Shown here one piece after another: positions 17,803-25,900 of a stretch of DNA of 64,000 nt. Below the pieces are notes generated by a model. The model was not told the DNA's origin and searched no databases. It saw nothing but the letters and a program-made list of their open reading frames with translations. The stretch's first letter is position 1. Each line of letters begins with the position of its first letter. The position numbers were made by a program, and so were the translations under genes. The DNA comes from Nocardioides kribbensis (GTDB taxonomy: Bacteria; Actinomycetota; Actinomycetes; Propionibacteriales; Nocardioidaceae): assembly GCF_015070375.1 (NCBI RefSeq), contig NZ_JADCLL010000002.1, positions 434,001-498,000 on the forward strand, written 5' to 3'.

Positions 17803-18645
17803 TCAGCGCCGTGAGAGGCGCACGTCGCCCGAGACGGTGGTGGCGCGCACGAGCAGGTGGTCCTGGCCCGGGGCCGGCTCGCCGACCGCCTCGAGCTCGG
17901 AGGCGACCTCGCCGCTGACGGAGCCGACGTCGGTCCAGGTGGGGAGGCCGGCGGGCACGCCGACGTGCACGTCGCCCGAGGCGCTGCGCGCGGAGACCGA
18001 GCCGTGCTCGGCCCGCTCGACGGTGAGGTCGCCGCTGGCGGTGCTGAAGGAGAGCGCCCCCTGGAGGCTGCCGACGTGGAGGTCGCCCGAGCCGGTCTTC
18101 ACGACGAGCTCGTGGGTGCAGGCCTTCACGGTGACGTCGCCCGACCCGGTGGAGACCTGGGCCGCGCCGCCGACCCGTCCGAGCTCCACGTCCCCGGAGC
18201 CCGACTGCACGGTGACGTCGGCGCAGCGTGGGAGCCGGACGTCGCCGGAGCCGGTCTCGACGCGGGAGGCCCCGGCGAGGTCCTCGACGGTCACGTCGCC
18301 CGAAGCGCCCTGCACGGTCGCGGTGGCGAGGGGGCCGACGGCGCTCAGCTCGCTGGAGCCGAGCCGCGCGGTCAGGCGGGAGCCGGCCGGCACGCGGATC
18401 GTGAGGTGGTAGTGGCCCTCGGCGCTGCGCCCGGTGGGTGCCGCGACCTCGACCCGGCCGTCCTCGGAGCGGACGTCGACGGTGTCGGGGGCGGGGCCCG
18501 TGACCGAGACGGTGACCGGCTCGGCGTCGCCGGCGGCTGCGGGTGTCGCGGTGACGGCGTTGACGGTGACGACGCCCCGGGGGTTGCGGACGACGAGGTC
18601 GACGGGTCCGTCGACGTCGAGGCGGTGCTCGCGGGTGCTGCTCAT
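17803..18645 (-). CDS. DUF4097 beta-solenoid protein (adhesin-like)
   Basis: 280 residues. From about residue 110 a strand unit recurs roughly every 18-20 residues with the signature GSGDV or ASGDV (ASGDVTVED, GSGDVRLP, GSGDVELG, GSGDVTVK, GSGDLHVG, ASGDLTVE, ASGDVHVG, VSGEV, VSGDVRLS). These form the beta-solenoid typical of DUF4097. There is no signal peptide. The ATG at 18645 follows CAGGAG. In actinobacteria this family often sits beside an RHH/HicB-like gene, as here. Function is unproven. Confidence 0.88.
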   Translation of the reverse strand: MSSTREHRLDVDGPVDLVVRNPRGVVTVNAVTATPAAAGDAEPVTVSVTGPAPDTVDVRSEDGRVEVAAPTGRSAEGHYHLTIRVPAGSRLTARLGSSELSAVGPLATATVQGASGDVTVEDLAGASRVETGSGDVRLPRCADVTVQSGSGDVELGRVGGAAQVSTGSGDVTVKACTHELVVKTGSGDLHVGSLQGALSFSTASGDLTVERAEHGSVSARSASGDVHVGVPAGLPTWTDVGSVSGEVASELEAVGEPAPGQDHLLVRATTVSGDVRLSRR

Positions 18646-18695
18646 GGCTGCTCCTGGGTGGTCGGGGTGCGGGTGGTGCACGGGGTGGGTCGGTG

Positions 18696-18958
18696 CGCGG
18701 TGTGGGGCGGTGGACGTCATGCGGAGAGTGGAGGCGCATCCACGGGTCGCATGACGCACGGCGCGGCGAGCGGGTGGGTGTGCGGGGTGGGGCGGTGGAC
18801 GTCGTGCGGAGGGTGGAGGCGCATCCACGGGTCGCATGACGCACGGCGCGGCGAGCGGGGGGTGTGCGGGGTGGGGCGGTGGACGTCGTGCGGAGGGTGG
18901 ATGCGCTTCTACGGGTCGCATGACGCACGGCGCGGCGAGCGGGGGGTGTGCGGGGTGG
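18696..18958. repeat. Three tandem ~84-bp units, each with a hairpin
   Basis: Units repeat at 85 and 84 bp. Each contains a hairpin (18716-18755, 18801-18840, 18885-18924) with outer arms GTC(A/G)TGCG and CGCATGAC and, in the first two, inner arms GTGGA and TCCAC. The remainder (GGGGTGGGGCGGTGGAC and ACGGCGCGGCGAGCGG) is nearly invariant. The array fills the gap between the RHH gene and the DUF4097 gene. A solitary copy of the hairpin lies at 22470. Confidence 0.85.
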
Positions 18959-19017
18959 CGGGGATGGGGCGTCGCGCGTCTCGTGGGCCGTCGGCGCGCG
19001 GCGTCGTGGGGGTGCGG

Positions 19018-19581
19018 TCAGACCCAGCCGGTAAGCCGGCGGCTGCCGGGCCGGCGGGTGAAGACCGGCCCGCCCCCGGGGCCCGGCTGGGCGCCGGGGT
19101 GGGCGGTGCTGGTGAGGTCGAGCGGCTCGGAGGGCTGCTGCGTGGCTCGTCGTACGGCGTGGACGAGCCAGGTGTTGAGCGACTGCCCGGCCTCGGCGGC
19201 GAGCTCCTCCGCGCGCGCCTTGACCGGCTCCGGGAGTCGCAGCGTGACCCGTGAGACCGCCGCGTCGTCGAGCTCCTCCGAGGGCGGGGCCGGCGGCGCG
19301 GGGGATGCGGGCGGGGCCGGCGGCAGCAGCGGCGCGGGGGGCGTGGCGTCGACGACGAAGGCCAGCTCCCGCCCGTCGAGGCGTACGTCGACGCCGCCGA
19401 CCGGCATCTCTGCCGTGATCTGGGCCGCCGCGTGGGAGATGGCCTCCATGAGCGCGAGCCGCGCGGCCGGGTCGAGCGCGTGGCCCAGCCGCTGGGCCAG
19501 CGCACGGGCCTCCTCGCCCGAGGCGTCGGCCGCGGCGAGGAGGTCGCGGCGGAGGCTGTCGACGTACGGGGTCAGGTCCAT
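19018..19581 (-). CDS. HicB-like ribbon-helix-helix protein
   Basis: 187 residues. The C-terminal part RVTLRLPEPVKARAEELAAE, then GQSLNTWLVHAVRRA, is a ribbon-helix-helix DNA-binding domain as in HicB-like antitoxins. The N-terminal ~80 residues are helical and include a strand resembling the HicB-fold. A Pro/Ala linker (PPAPLLPPAPPASPAPPAPP) joins them. No toxin gene is adjacent, so I treat it as a transcriptional regulator, probably of itself and the DUF4097 gene downstream. ATG 19581 preferred over an upstream GTG. Confidence 0.78.
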   Translation of the reverse strand: MDLTPYVDSLRRDLLAAADASGEEARALAQRLGHALDPAARLALMEAISHAAAQITAEMPVGGVDVRLDGRELAFVVDATPPAPLLPPAPPASPAPPAPPSEELDDAAVSRVTLRLPEPVKARAEELAAEAGQSLNTWLVHAVRRATQQPSEPLDLTSTAHPGAQPGPGGGPVFTRRPGSRRLTGWV

Positions 19582-19591
19582 GCGCACCACC

Positions 19592-19612
19592 ATGACATCA
19601 CAGTGACGTCAT
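19592..19612. promoter_or_regulatory. 21-bp palindrome upstream of the RHH gene
   Basis: ATGACATCAC and GTGACGTCAT flank a central A, an almost perfect palindrome with one mismatched pair, starting 10 nt before the RHH gene start. Related TGACGTC and GACATCA half-sites recur at 19627-19641. RHH proteins typically bind such repeated short boxes and autoregulate. Confidence 0.5.
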
Positions 19613-19744
19613 GGCAAGGGCATGGCGACATCAGATGACGTCGTCGTGGCGCTGATGGTTGACGCCGTCACCCGAGGGGGTGGCGCTGGTCGGCACGGCC
19701 GGGCGTATGTTCAGCAGGTTTGCTCATCCCCGAAAGGACGCTGC

Positions 19745-21490
19745 ATGTCGATCTCCGCCCCCACGGCGATGGCCGGCGACACGCTGATCTCAGCCCACTT
19801 CGTCGACTACCTGCTCATTGCCATCTACTTCGCCTTCGTGCTCGGGATCGGCGTCGTGGCCCGCCGCAACGTCTCCGACTCGGTGGACTTCTTCCTCTCC
19901 GGCCGCTCGCTGCCCGCCTGGGTGACCGGCCTGGCCTTCATCTCCGCCAACCTCGGTGCGGTCGAGATCATGGGCATGTCGGCCAACGGTGCGCAGTACG
20001 GCCTGCCGGCGGTGCACTACTTCTGGGTCGGGGCCATCCCGGCCATGCTGTTCCTGGGCGTCGTGATGATGCCGTTCTACTACGGCTCGAAGGTGCGCTC
20101 GGTCCCCGAGTTCATGCTGCGCCGCTTCGGCACCGGCGCCCACCTGGTCAACGCGGTCTCCTTCGCCGTGGCGCAGCTGCTCATCGCCGGCATCAACCTC
20201 TATCTGCTCGGCAGCATCATCCAGGCCCTGCTGGGGTGGAACCTCACCCTCGCCCTGGTCGTCGCCGCGGTCATCGTGCTCTCCTACATCACCCTCGGCG
20301 GGCTGAGCGCGGCCATCTACAACGAGGTGCTCCAGTTCTTCGTCATCGTCGCGGCGCTGCTGCCGCTGACCCTGATCGGGCTCAACCGCGTCGGCGGCTG
20401 GGACGGGCTCAAGGCCGGCATCACCGAGGCCGCGGGCAAGGGCGACGCCCCCTCGGCCGCCGAGCAGCTCAACTCCTGGCCCGGCACCGCGCTGACCGGC
20501 TTCGACTCCGAGCTGCTCTCGGTGATCGGCATCGTCTTCGGTCTCGGCTTCGTGCTGTCCTTCGGCTACTGGACGACCAACTTCGTCGAGGTCCAGCGCG
20601 CGATGGCCACCAACTCGATCTCGGCGGCCCGCAAGACCCCGATCATCGGCGCCTTCCCCAAGATCCTCATCCCCTTCATCACGATCCTGCCCGGCATGAT
20701 CGCCGCCGTCCTGGTCTCGGACATCGCGCGCACCAAGGCCGGCGAGACGGTGGCGGGCGGAGCCGACGGCACGGTGAAGTACAACGACTCGCTGATCCTG
20801 CTGATGCGCGACGTGCTGCCCAACGGCCTGCTCGGCGTGGCCATCGCCGGTCTGCTGGCGGCCTTCATGGCCGGCATGGCGGCCAACATCTCGGCCTTCA
20901 ACACCGTGCTCAGCTTCGACCTCTGGGAGCGCTACGTCGTCAAGGACCGCTCCGACGGCTACTACCTGCGCGTCGGACGCTGGGCCACGGTCGCGGCCAC
21001 GGCGATCGCCATCGCCACCGCCCAGCTCGCGGCGAGCTTCTCCAACATCATGGACTACCTGCAGACGCTCTTCGGGTTCTTCAACGCCCCGCTCTTCGCC
21101 ACCTTCATCCTCGGCATGTTCTGGAAGCGGATGACGCCCACGGCCGGCTGGACCGGCCTCGTGTCGGGCACCCTGGCGGCCGTCGTCGTCGCCTTCCTGT
21201 CGGAGGGCACCCTGGGCTCGCTGAGCATCGGAGTCCTGCCCCTCAGCGGCCAGGGTGCCTCCTTCGTGGCCGCCGGTGCCGCCTTCGTGGTCGACATCGT
21301 GGTCAGCGTGGTCGTCACCTCGATGACCAAGCCGAAGCCCTACGCCGAGCTCAAGGGCCTCGTCTACTCCGAGACCCCCCGCGAAGACCTCGTCGACCCC
21401 GACGAGGCGTCGCACCCGTGGTACCAGCGCACCATGCCGCTCGCCGGCCTCGCGCTCGCCCTCGTCGTCGTCCTCAACGTGGTCTTCTGA
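19745..21490 (+). CDS. Sodium:solute symporter (SSS family)
   Basis: 581 residues with about 13-14 hydrophobic helices. GRSLPAWVTGLAFISANLGA, the early SSS signature, is followed by GMSANGAQYGLPAVHYFWVG. FGYWTTNFVEVQRAMA and AGLLAAFMAGMAANISAFNTV are the sodium-site and mid-protein motifs. The layout suits the SGLT-like group of monosaccharide or organic-solute carriers; the substrate cannot be told. ATG has AAAGGA upstream. Followed after 23 nt by a 79-residue membrane protein. Confidence 0.93.
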   Translation: MSISAPTAMAGDTLISAHFVDYLLIAIYFAFVLGIGVVARRNVSDSVDFFLSGRSLPAWVTGLAFISANLGAVEIMGMSANGAQYGLPAVHYFWVGAIPAMLFLGVVMMPFYYGSKVRSVPEFMLRRFGTGAHLVNAVSFAVAQLLIAGINLYLLGSIIQALLGWNLTLALVVAAVIVLSYITLGGLSAAIYNEVLQFFVIVAALLPLTLIGLNRVGGWDGLKAGITEAAGKGDAPSAAEQLNSWPGTALTGFDSELLSVIGIVFGLGFVLSFGYWTTNFVEVQRAMATNSISAARKTPIIGAFPKILIPFITILPGMIAAVLVSDIARTKAGETVAGGADGTVKYNDSLILLMRDVLPNGLLGVAIAGLLAAFMAGMAANISAFNTVLSFDLWERYVVKDRSDGYYLRVGRWATVAATAIAIATAQLAASFSNIMDYLQTLFGFFNAPLFATFILGMFWKRMTPTAGWTGLVSGTLAAVVVAFLSEGTLGSLSIGVLPLSGQGASFVAAGAAFVVDIVVSVVVTSMTKPKPYAELKGLVYSETPREDLVDPDEASHPWYQRTMPLAGLALALVVVLNVVF

Positions 21491-21513
21491 CCCCCACCTG
21501 ATCGGAGATCGTC

Positions 21514-21753
21514 ATGGCCCGGAGCCAGCACACCGCGGGTGCCTTCGACATCCGCAACATCATCGGTGCCCTCATCGGCATCTACGGCGTCATCCTCACG
21601 TTCATGGGCATCTTCGGAGACCCCGAGACCGAGAAGACGGGTGGCTGGAACGCCAACCTGTGGGCGGGCATCGCGATGCTCGTCGTCGGCGCGGTCTTCC
21701 TGGCGTGGGCGCGTCTGCGCCCCGTCGTCGTCCCCGAGGACCCGCAGGGCTGA
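21514..21753 (+). CDS. Small two-helix membrane protein paired with the symporter
   Basis: 79 residues. Two helices, NIIGALIGIYGVILTFMGIF and LWAGIAMLVVGAVFLAWARL, are joined by a polar loop with DPETEKTGGWNAN. The ATG follows CGGAGA. It is 23 nt after the symporter, so the two are almost certainly cotranscribed and it may be an accessory subunit. I cannot name a function beyond that. Confidence 0.82.
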   Translation: MARSQHTAGAFDIRNIIGALIGIYGVILTFMGIFGDPETEKTGGWNANLWAGIAMLVVGAVFLAWARLRPVVVPEDPQG

Positions 21754-21768
21754 ACCGCCCCGCCCCGC

Positions 21769-21806
21769 CCGCGGCCCGCGTCGACCTCCGTCGGCGCGGG
21801 CCGCGG
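21769..21806 (+). terminator. Hairpin after the symporter operon
   Basis: A perfect 12-bp stem (arms ending GCGGCCCGCG and CGCGGGCCGC) around a 14-nt loop lies 16 nt past the stop of the small membrane protein. No T-run follows, but position and stability fit a terminator. Confidence 0.55.
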
Positions 21807-22003
21807 TGCGTCTGGGTGCGTCTGGCTGCCTCCAGAGGGGGGCGGGCGGTGCGTCCTGCGCGCATGGTCGGTGCTGGCCGTCGTCGCCGTGCGAGTGCGC
21901 GGGTCGAGCGATGGCGGGGGTCCGGGGGTCTGGGGCCAGTGCCGGGTGCCGGGGGCGGGGTCGGCGCGCGGTGGTCGGTGTCGTCGGCTCGGCCGCTGGG
22001 GGC

Positions 22004-22430
22004 TTTGCGCGGTCAGGACTGTCGGTCGGGCCGGTGGGGTGCGTGGATCGCGCCATCGTGGGGGCGGGGGTGCCGAGCCACGCAATTGCGCGGGTTGGGC
22101 GGTGGTGGTGCGGGTGCGGGTGCGGGTGCGTCGGTCGCGGTGGACTCGCCTGCTGGGGGCTTTGCGCGGTCGGGACTGTCGCTCGGGCCGGTGGGGTGCG
22201 TGGATCGCGCAATCGTGTGCGGGGGATGGTGCCCAGCCGCGCAATTGCGCGGATTGAGCGGTGGCGGGGGCGCGAGGGGCGGGGTGCGTCGGCGTCGCCG
22301 CGACTCGTCTGTCGGAGGCTTTGCGCGGTCGGGACTGTCGCTCGGGCCGGTGGGGTGCGTGGATCGCGCAATCGTGTGGTCGGGGTGGTGCTCAGCCTCG
22401 CAATTGCGCGGTTTGGGCGGTGGTGGGGGC
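22004..22430. repeat. Three ~150-159-bp direct repeats with CAATTG palindromes
   Basis: The segment GGCTTTGCGCGGTC(A/G)GGACTG starts at 22011, 22158 and 22317, and GCAATTGCGCGG lies at 22082, 22241 and 22400. Each unit also has GTGGGGTGCGTGGATCGCGC. Unit length varies (147-159) mainly through short GTGCGG runs. The middle copy contains the perfect palindrome CCGCGCAATTGCGCGG. It lies in the 1.2-kb gap between two convergent genes. No coding potential is credible here. Confidence 0.85.
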
Positions 22431-22469
22431 CGGGGTGCGGGTGGGCGCTCCCGGCCGCCGGGGGAGAGC

Positions 22470-22508
22470 GTCATGCGAGGAGTGGATGCGATCCACCCTT
22501 CGCATGAC
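22470..22508. repeat. Solitary copy of the 18.7-kb hairpin element
   Basis: Outer arms GTCATGCG and CGCATGAC and inner arms GTGGAT and ATCCAC reproduce the hairpin of the 18696 array, but with different loop sequence and no flanking tandem unit. The stem positions covary (G-T to A-T changes), so the structure is conserved. Immediately after it, 22511-22600 is a run of CCCCGGCCGCCGG-like low-complexity DNA. Confidence 0.75.
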
Positions 22509-22622
22509 GTCCCGCCCCGCCCCGGCCGCCGGCCCCGGCCCGGCCGCCCGCCCCGCCCCGGCCGCCGGCCCCGCCCCGGCCGCCGGCCGCGGCCCGGGCT
22601 CGAGACCGGTGCGGTCAGCGGG

Positions 22623-22781
22623 TCAGGGGAGGCGTCCGAGCACGAGGGCCACCAGGGTCAGCAGGAGGGGGCTCAGGGAGGCGGGGATCAGTACGGCGAG
22701 GGCGGCGGTGCGGCCCGCGCGGGCGGCGCGATCCACCCCGGCGGTGTGGGCGGCGGGGAGGGAGGGGCGCGAGGTCGTCAT
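22623..22781 (-). CDS. Doubtful small membrane protein
   Basis: 52 residues from ATG 22781. The C-terminal half, AALAVLIPASLSPLLLTLVA, could be one membrane helix. The ribosome-binding site is poor and I recognise no family. It lies downstream of the etfD terminator. It may be a chance frame in high-GC DNA; I list it only because of the clean hydrophobic stretch. Confidence 0.25.
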   Translation of the reverse strand: MTTSRPSLPAAHTAGVDRAARAGRTAALAVLIPASLSPLLLTLVALVLGRLP

Positions 22782-22876
22782 CGCCGCTGGGACGCGTCCG
22801 GAGAACGGATGGTTGCCGTCGAGCGTCGCCGTCGTGCCCCCGTCCCCTGGGCCGGCGGGTCCGGGCCCAGAAAGCA

Positions 22877-22910
22877 CGTGGCCCGCACCGACGGGTCGGT
22901 GCGGGCCACG
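22877..22910 (-). terminator. Terminator of etfD
   Basis: A perfect 15-bp stem, CGTGGCCCGCACCGA with its complement around CGGG, lies 26 nt past the etfD stop. Read leftward it is followed by TGCTTTC. This is the best-formed intrinsic terminator in the window. Confidence 0.8.
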
Positions 22911-22936
22911 GGGGTGCGGCGCTCGCCGCGGGTGAC

Positions 22937-25900
22937 TCAGAGGTCGAAGAGCGAGCTCGACCCGGAGATGTCGGCGTCGGTGCGGGGGGTGTGGGCCGCG
23001 CCGTTGCTCGCCGCCTTCGGCTTCTCGTCCTCGGGATCCGCGCTCTGGGGCTTCTCGCTCTCGGGCTGGGCGGGCTCGTCCTGCGCCGCGTCGTCCTCGG
23101 CGTCGGCCAGGGCCTGCTCGGCCTGCTCCTCGGCGTCGTCCGTCGCGTCGTCGGTCTCGGCCACGATCGCCTCGGCCTCCGGCTGGGCCGGGGCGTCGTC
23201 GGTGGCGGCGGCCTGGGTGGCCGCCGCGCTCAGGGCCGCTCCCGCGGAGGTGTCCTCCGCGACCGGCGTCGCGGCCGGGGCCTCGTCGGCCACCGTGCTC
23301 CCGGAGGTGTCCGCGGAGGTGTCCTCGGACGCCGTGCCGACCGCGCTCGGGGCCGTCGGCGGCTGCGGGGCCGCGACGGGCTCGGGAGCCTCGATGTCGA
23401 AGAGCGAGCCGCCCTCCGGGATCCCGGCCCGCGGGGTGACCGAGGCCGCCGGGGCGGCCGGCGCTGCCGGGGCGACCGGTGCCGGCTTCTCCGCGGGGGC
23501 GCTGCTGGCGGCGGCGTCCTCGCCCGGTGCGTCCGGGGTCTCGCTCGTGCTGTCGGCCGGGGTCGCGCTGGCCGCCTCGGACGCGACGGGAGCGGCCGGT
23601 GCACTGGTCCGCGACGCGGGAGCGGCGATGTCGAAGAGCGACCCACCCGAGCCCAGGCCGGCGACCGGAGCGGCCGGCTCGACCGGGGCGGCCGGCTCGA
23701 CCGGAGCGGCCGTCGCCTGCGCCGCCGGCGCCTCGGGCTCAGCGGCCTCGGGCCCAGCGGTCTCGGGCTCGGAGGTCTCGACCGGGGCGCTCGCGGCCGG
23801 CTTCGCCGGGGCGGGCTCAGCGGCCGGGATGTCGAAGAGCGAGCCACCGGCTCCGAGGTCGGTGCTCGGCGTCGGAGCCGCCGACGGAGCCGGCTCCGTC
23901 GCGGCGGGCGAGGCGGCGGCCGGGTCGGCCTTCGCCTCGGGAGCCGCCGCGGGCTTCGCCGCCGGCTCGTCGGCCGGGATGTCGAAGAGCGATCCGCCCG
24001 ACGAGACGGCCGGCGGGTCGGCCGGCTTCTCCGCGGGCGCCTCCTGCGACGGAGCCGGCGTCGCGGCGGGCTGGTCGCCGCCGAGGTCGAAGAGCGAGCC
24101 GCCGGACGTAGAGCCGCCGGACGTGGAGCCGCCGGACGTGGAGCCGCTGGTGGACGGCGCGTCCTCGGCGGGGGTCGTCTTCGCCGCCGGCTGGTCGCCG
24201 CCGAGGTCGAAGAGCGAGCCGCCCGCGGAGGTCGGCTCGGCGGCCTTGGCCTCGGCCGGCACGGACTTGCCGGGGGCAGCGGTCGCGGGGGTGTCGAAGA
24301 GCGAGGCGCCCTGGGTCGCGCCGGCCGGCTTGTCGTCGGCGGCCGCGGCCTCGGGGCTGTCGAAGAGCGACGAGCCCCCGCTGGCCTTCGCCAGCGGTCC
24401 GACGTCCTGGGTCTCGACCACCGTGTCGTCGGTGATGGTCTCGTCGCCGGCCCCGGGCTCGGCCTTGGTCTCGACCGGGCGCTCGAGGGTCGTGGTGCCG
24501 CCAGCCTGGGCCGCAACCGCGGGAGCGGCGGCCGCGCCCGCACCGGGCGCCAGCTTGGTGGCCTGCTCGCCCTTGACCGACGCCAGCAGCATCTGCGCGA
24601 CGTCGAGGACCTCGACCTCCTCGCGGGCCTCGCCCTTGGACTGCTTCATGGTGAGGCCGTCGGAGAGCATGACGCGGCAGAAGGGGCAGCCGACGGCGAT
24701 CTGGTCGGCGCCGGTCTCGACCGCCTCGTTCGTGCGGTTCATGTTGATCCGCTCGCCGATGTTCTCCTCCATCCACATGCGCGCGCCGCCGGCGCCGCAG
24801 CAGAAGGAGCGCTCGGAGTTGCGCTCCATCTCGACGACCTCGGCGCCGGGCAGGATCTGGAGCAGCTCGCGCGGGGGCGTGTAGACGCCGTTGTGGCGAC
24901 CGATGTAGCAGGGGTCGTGGTAGGTGATGGAGCGCTTCTGCGCGCCGGCGCCCTCCTTGACCGGGGTCAGCTTCCCCTCGCGCACCAGCCGGTTGAGCAG
25001 CTGGGTGTGGTGCACGACCTCGAGCTCGACCCCGAACTCCTTGTACTCGTTCTTGAGGGTGTTGAAGCAGTGGGCGCAGGTCGAGACGACCTTCTTGACC
25101 TTGTACTCCTTGAGCGTCTCCGCGTTCTGCTGGGCCAGGCCCTGGAAGACGAACTCGTTGCCGGCGCGCCGGGCGGGGTCACCGGTGCAGGTCTCGCCGT
25201 TGCCCAGCACGCCGAAGGAGACGCCGGCCATGTCGAGCAGCTCGGCGACGGCGCGGGTGGTCTTCTTCGCGCGGTCCTCGTAGGCGCCGGCGCAGCCGAC
25301 CCAGAACAGCCAGTCGACCTCGTCGAGCGACTCGATGGTCTCGCCGACGACCTTGACCTCGACGTCGAGACCCTTGGCCCAGTCGAGGCGGGCGTTGGGC
25401 GACATGTTCCACGGGTTGCCCTTGTTCTCCAGCCCCTTGAAGAGGCCGTTGAGCTCGGCGGGGAAGTTCGACTCCACCAGGATCTGGTGGCGGCGCATGT
25501 CGATGATGTGGTCGACGTGCTCGATGTCGACGGGGCACTGCTGCACGCAGGCACCGCAGGAGGTGCAGTTCCACAGCACGTCGGGGTCGATCACGGCGGC
25601 GCCGGAGTCGGGGTTGTAGAACCAGTCGTCACCGGTGTCGCCGACCAGCGGCCGCTCGACCTCGAGGGCCAGGGCGCTGTCGTTCTCCAGCAGCGCGGCG
25701 CGGTCGCCCTCGGCGGCCTTGAGGTACGGCGCCTTCGCGTAGGCGTGGTCGCGCATCGCGGTGATGAGGAGCTTGGGGGAGAGGGGCTTCTCGGTGTTCC
25801 AGGCCGGGCACTGGCTCTGGCATCGGCCGCACTCGGTGCAGGTGGTGAAGTCGAGGATGCCCTTCCAGCTGAAGTCCTCGATGGCGCCGACGCCGAGCTT

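Noticed and set aside
19018..19581. A toxin-antitoxin pair at the HicB-like gene
   Set aside because: No HicA-like or other small toxin is encoded next to it; the downstream gene is DUF4097.
21871..22935. Several 100-220-codon frames between the symporter and etfD
   Set aside because: They translate the direct repeats on both strands into the same Arg/Gly-rich patterns; none has a credible start or family.
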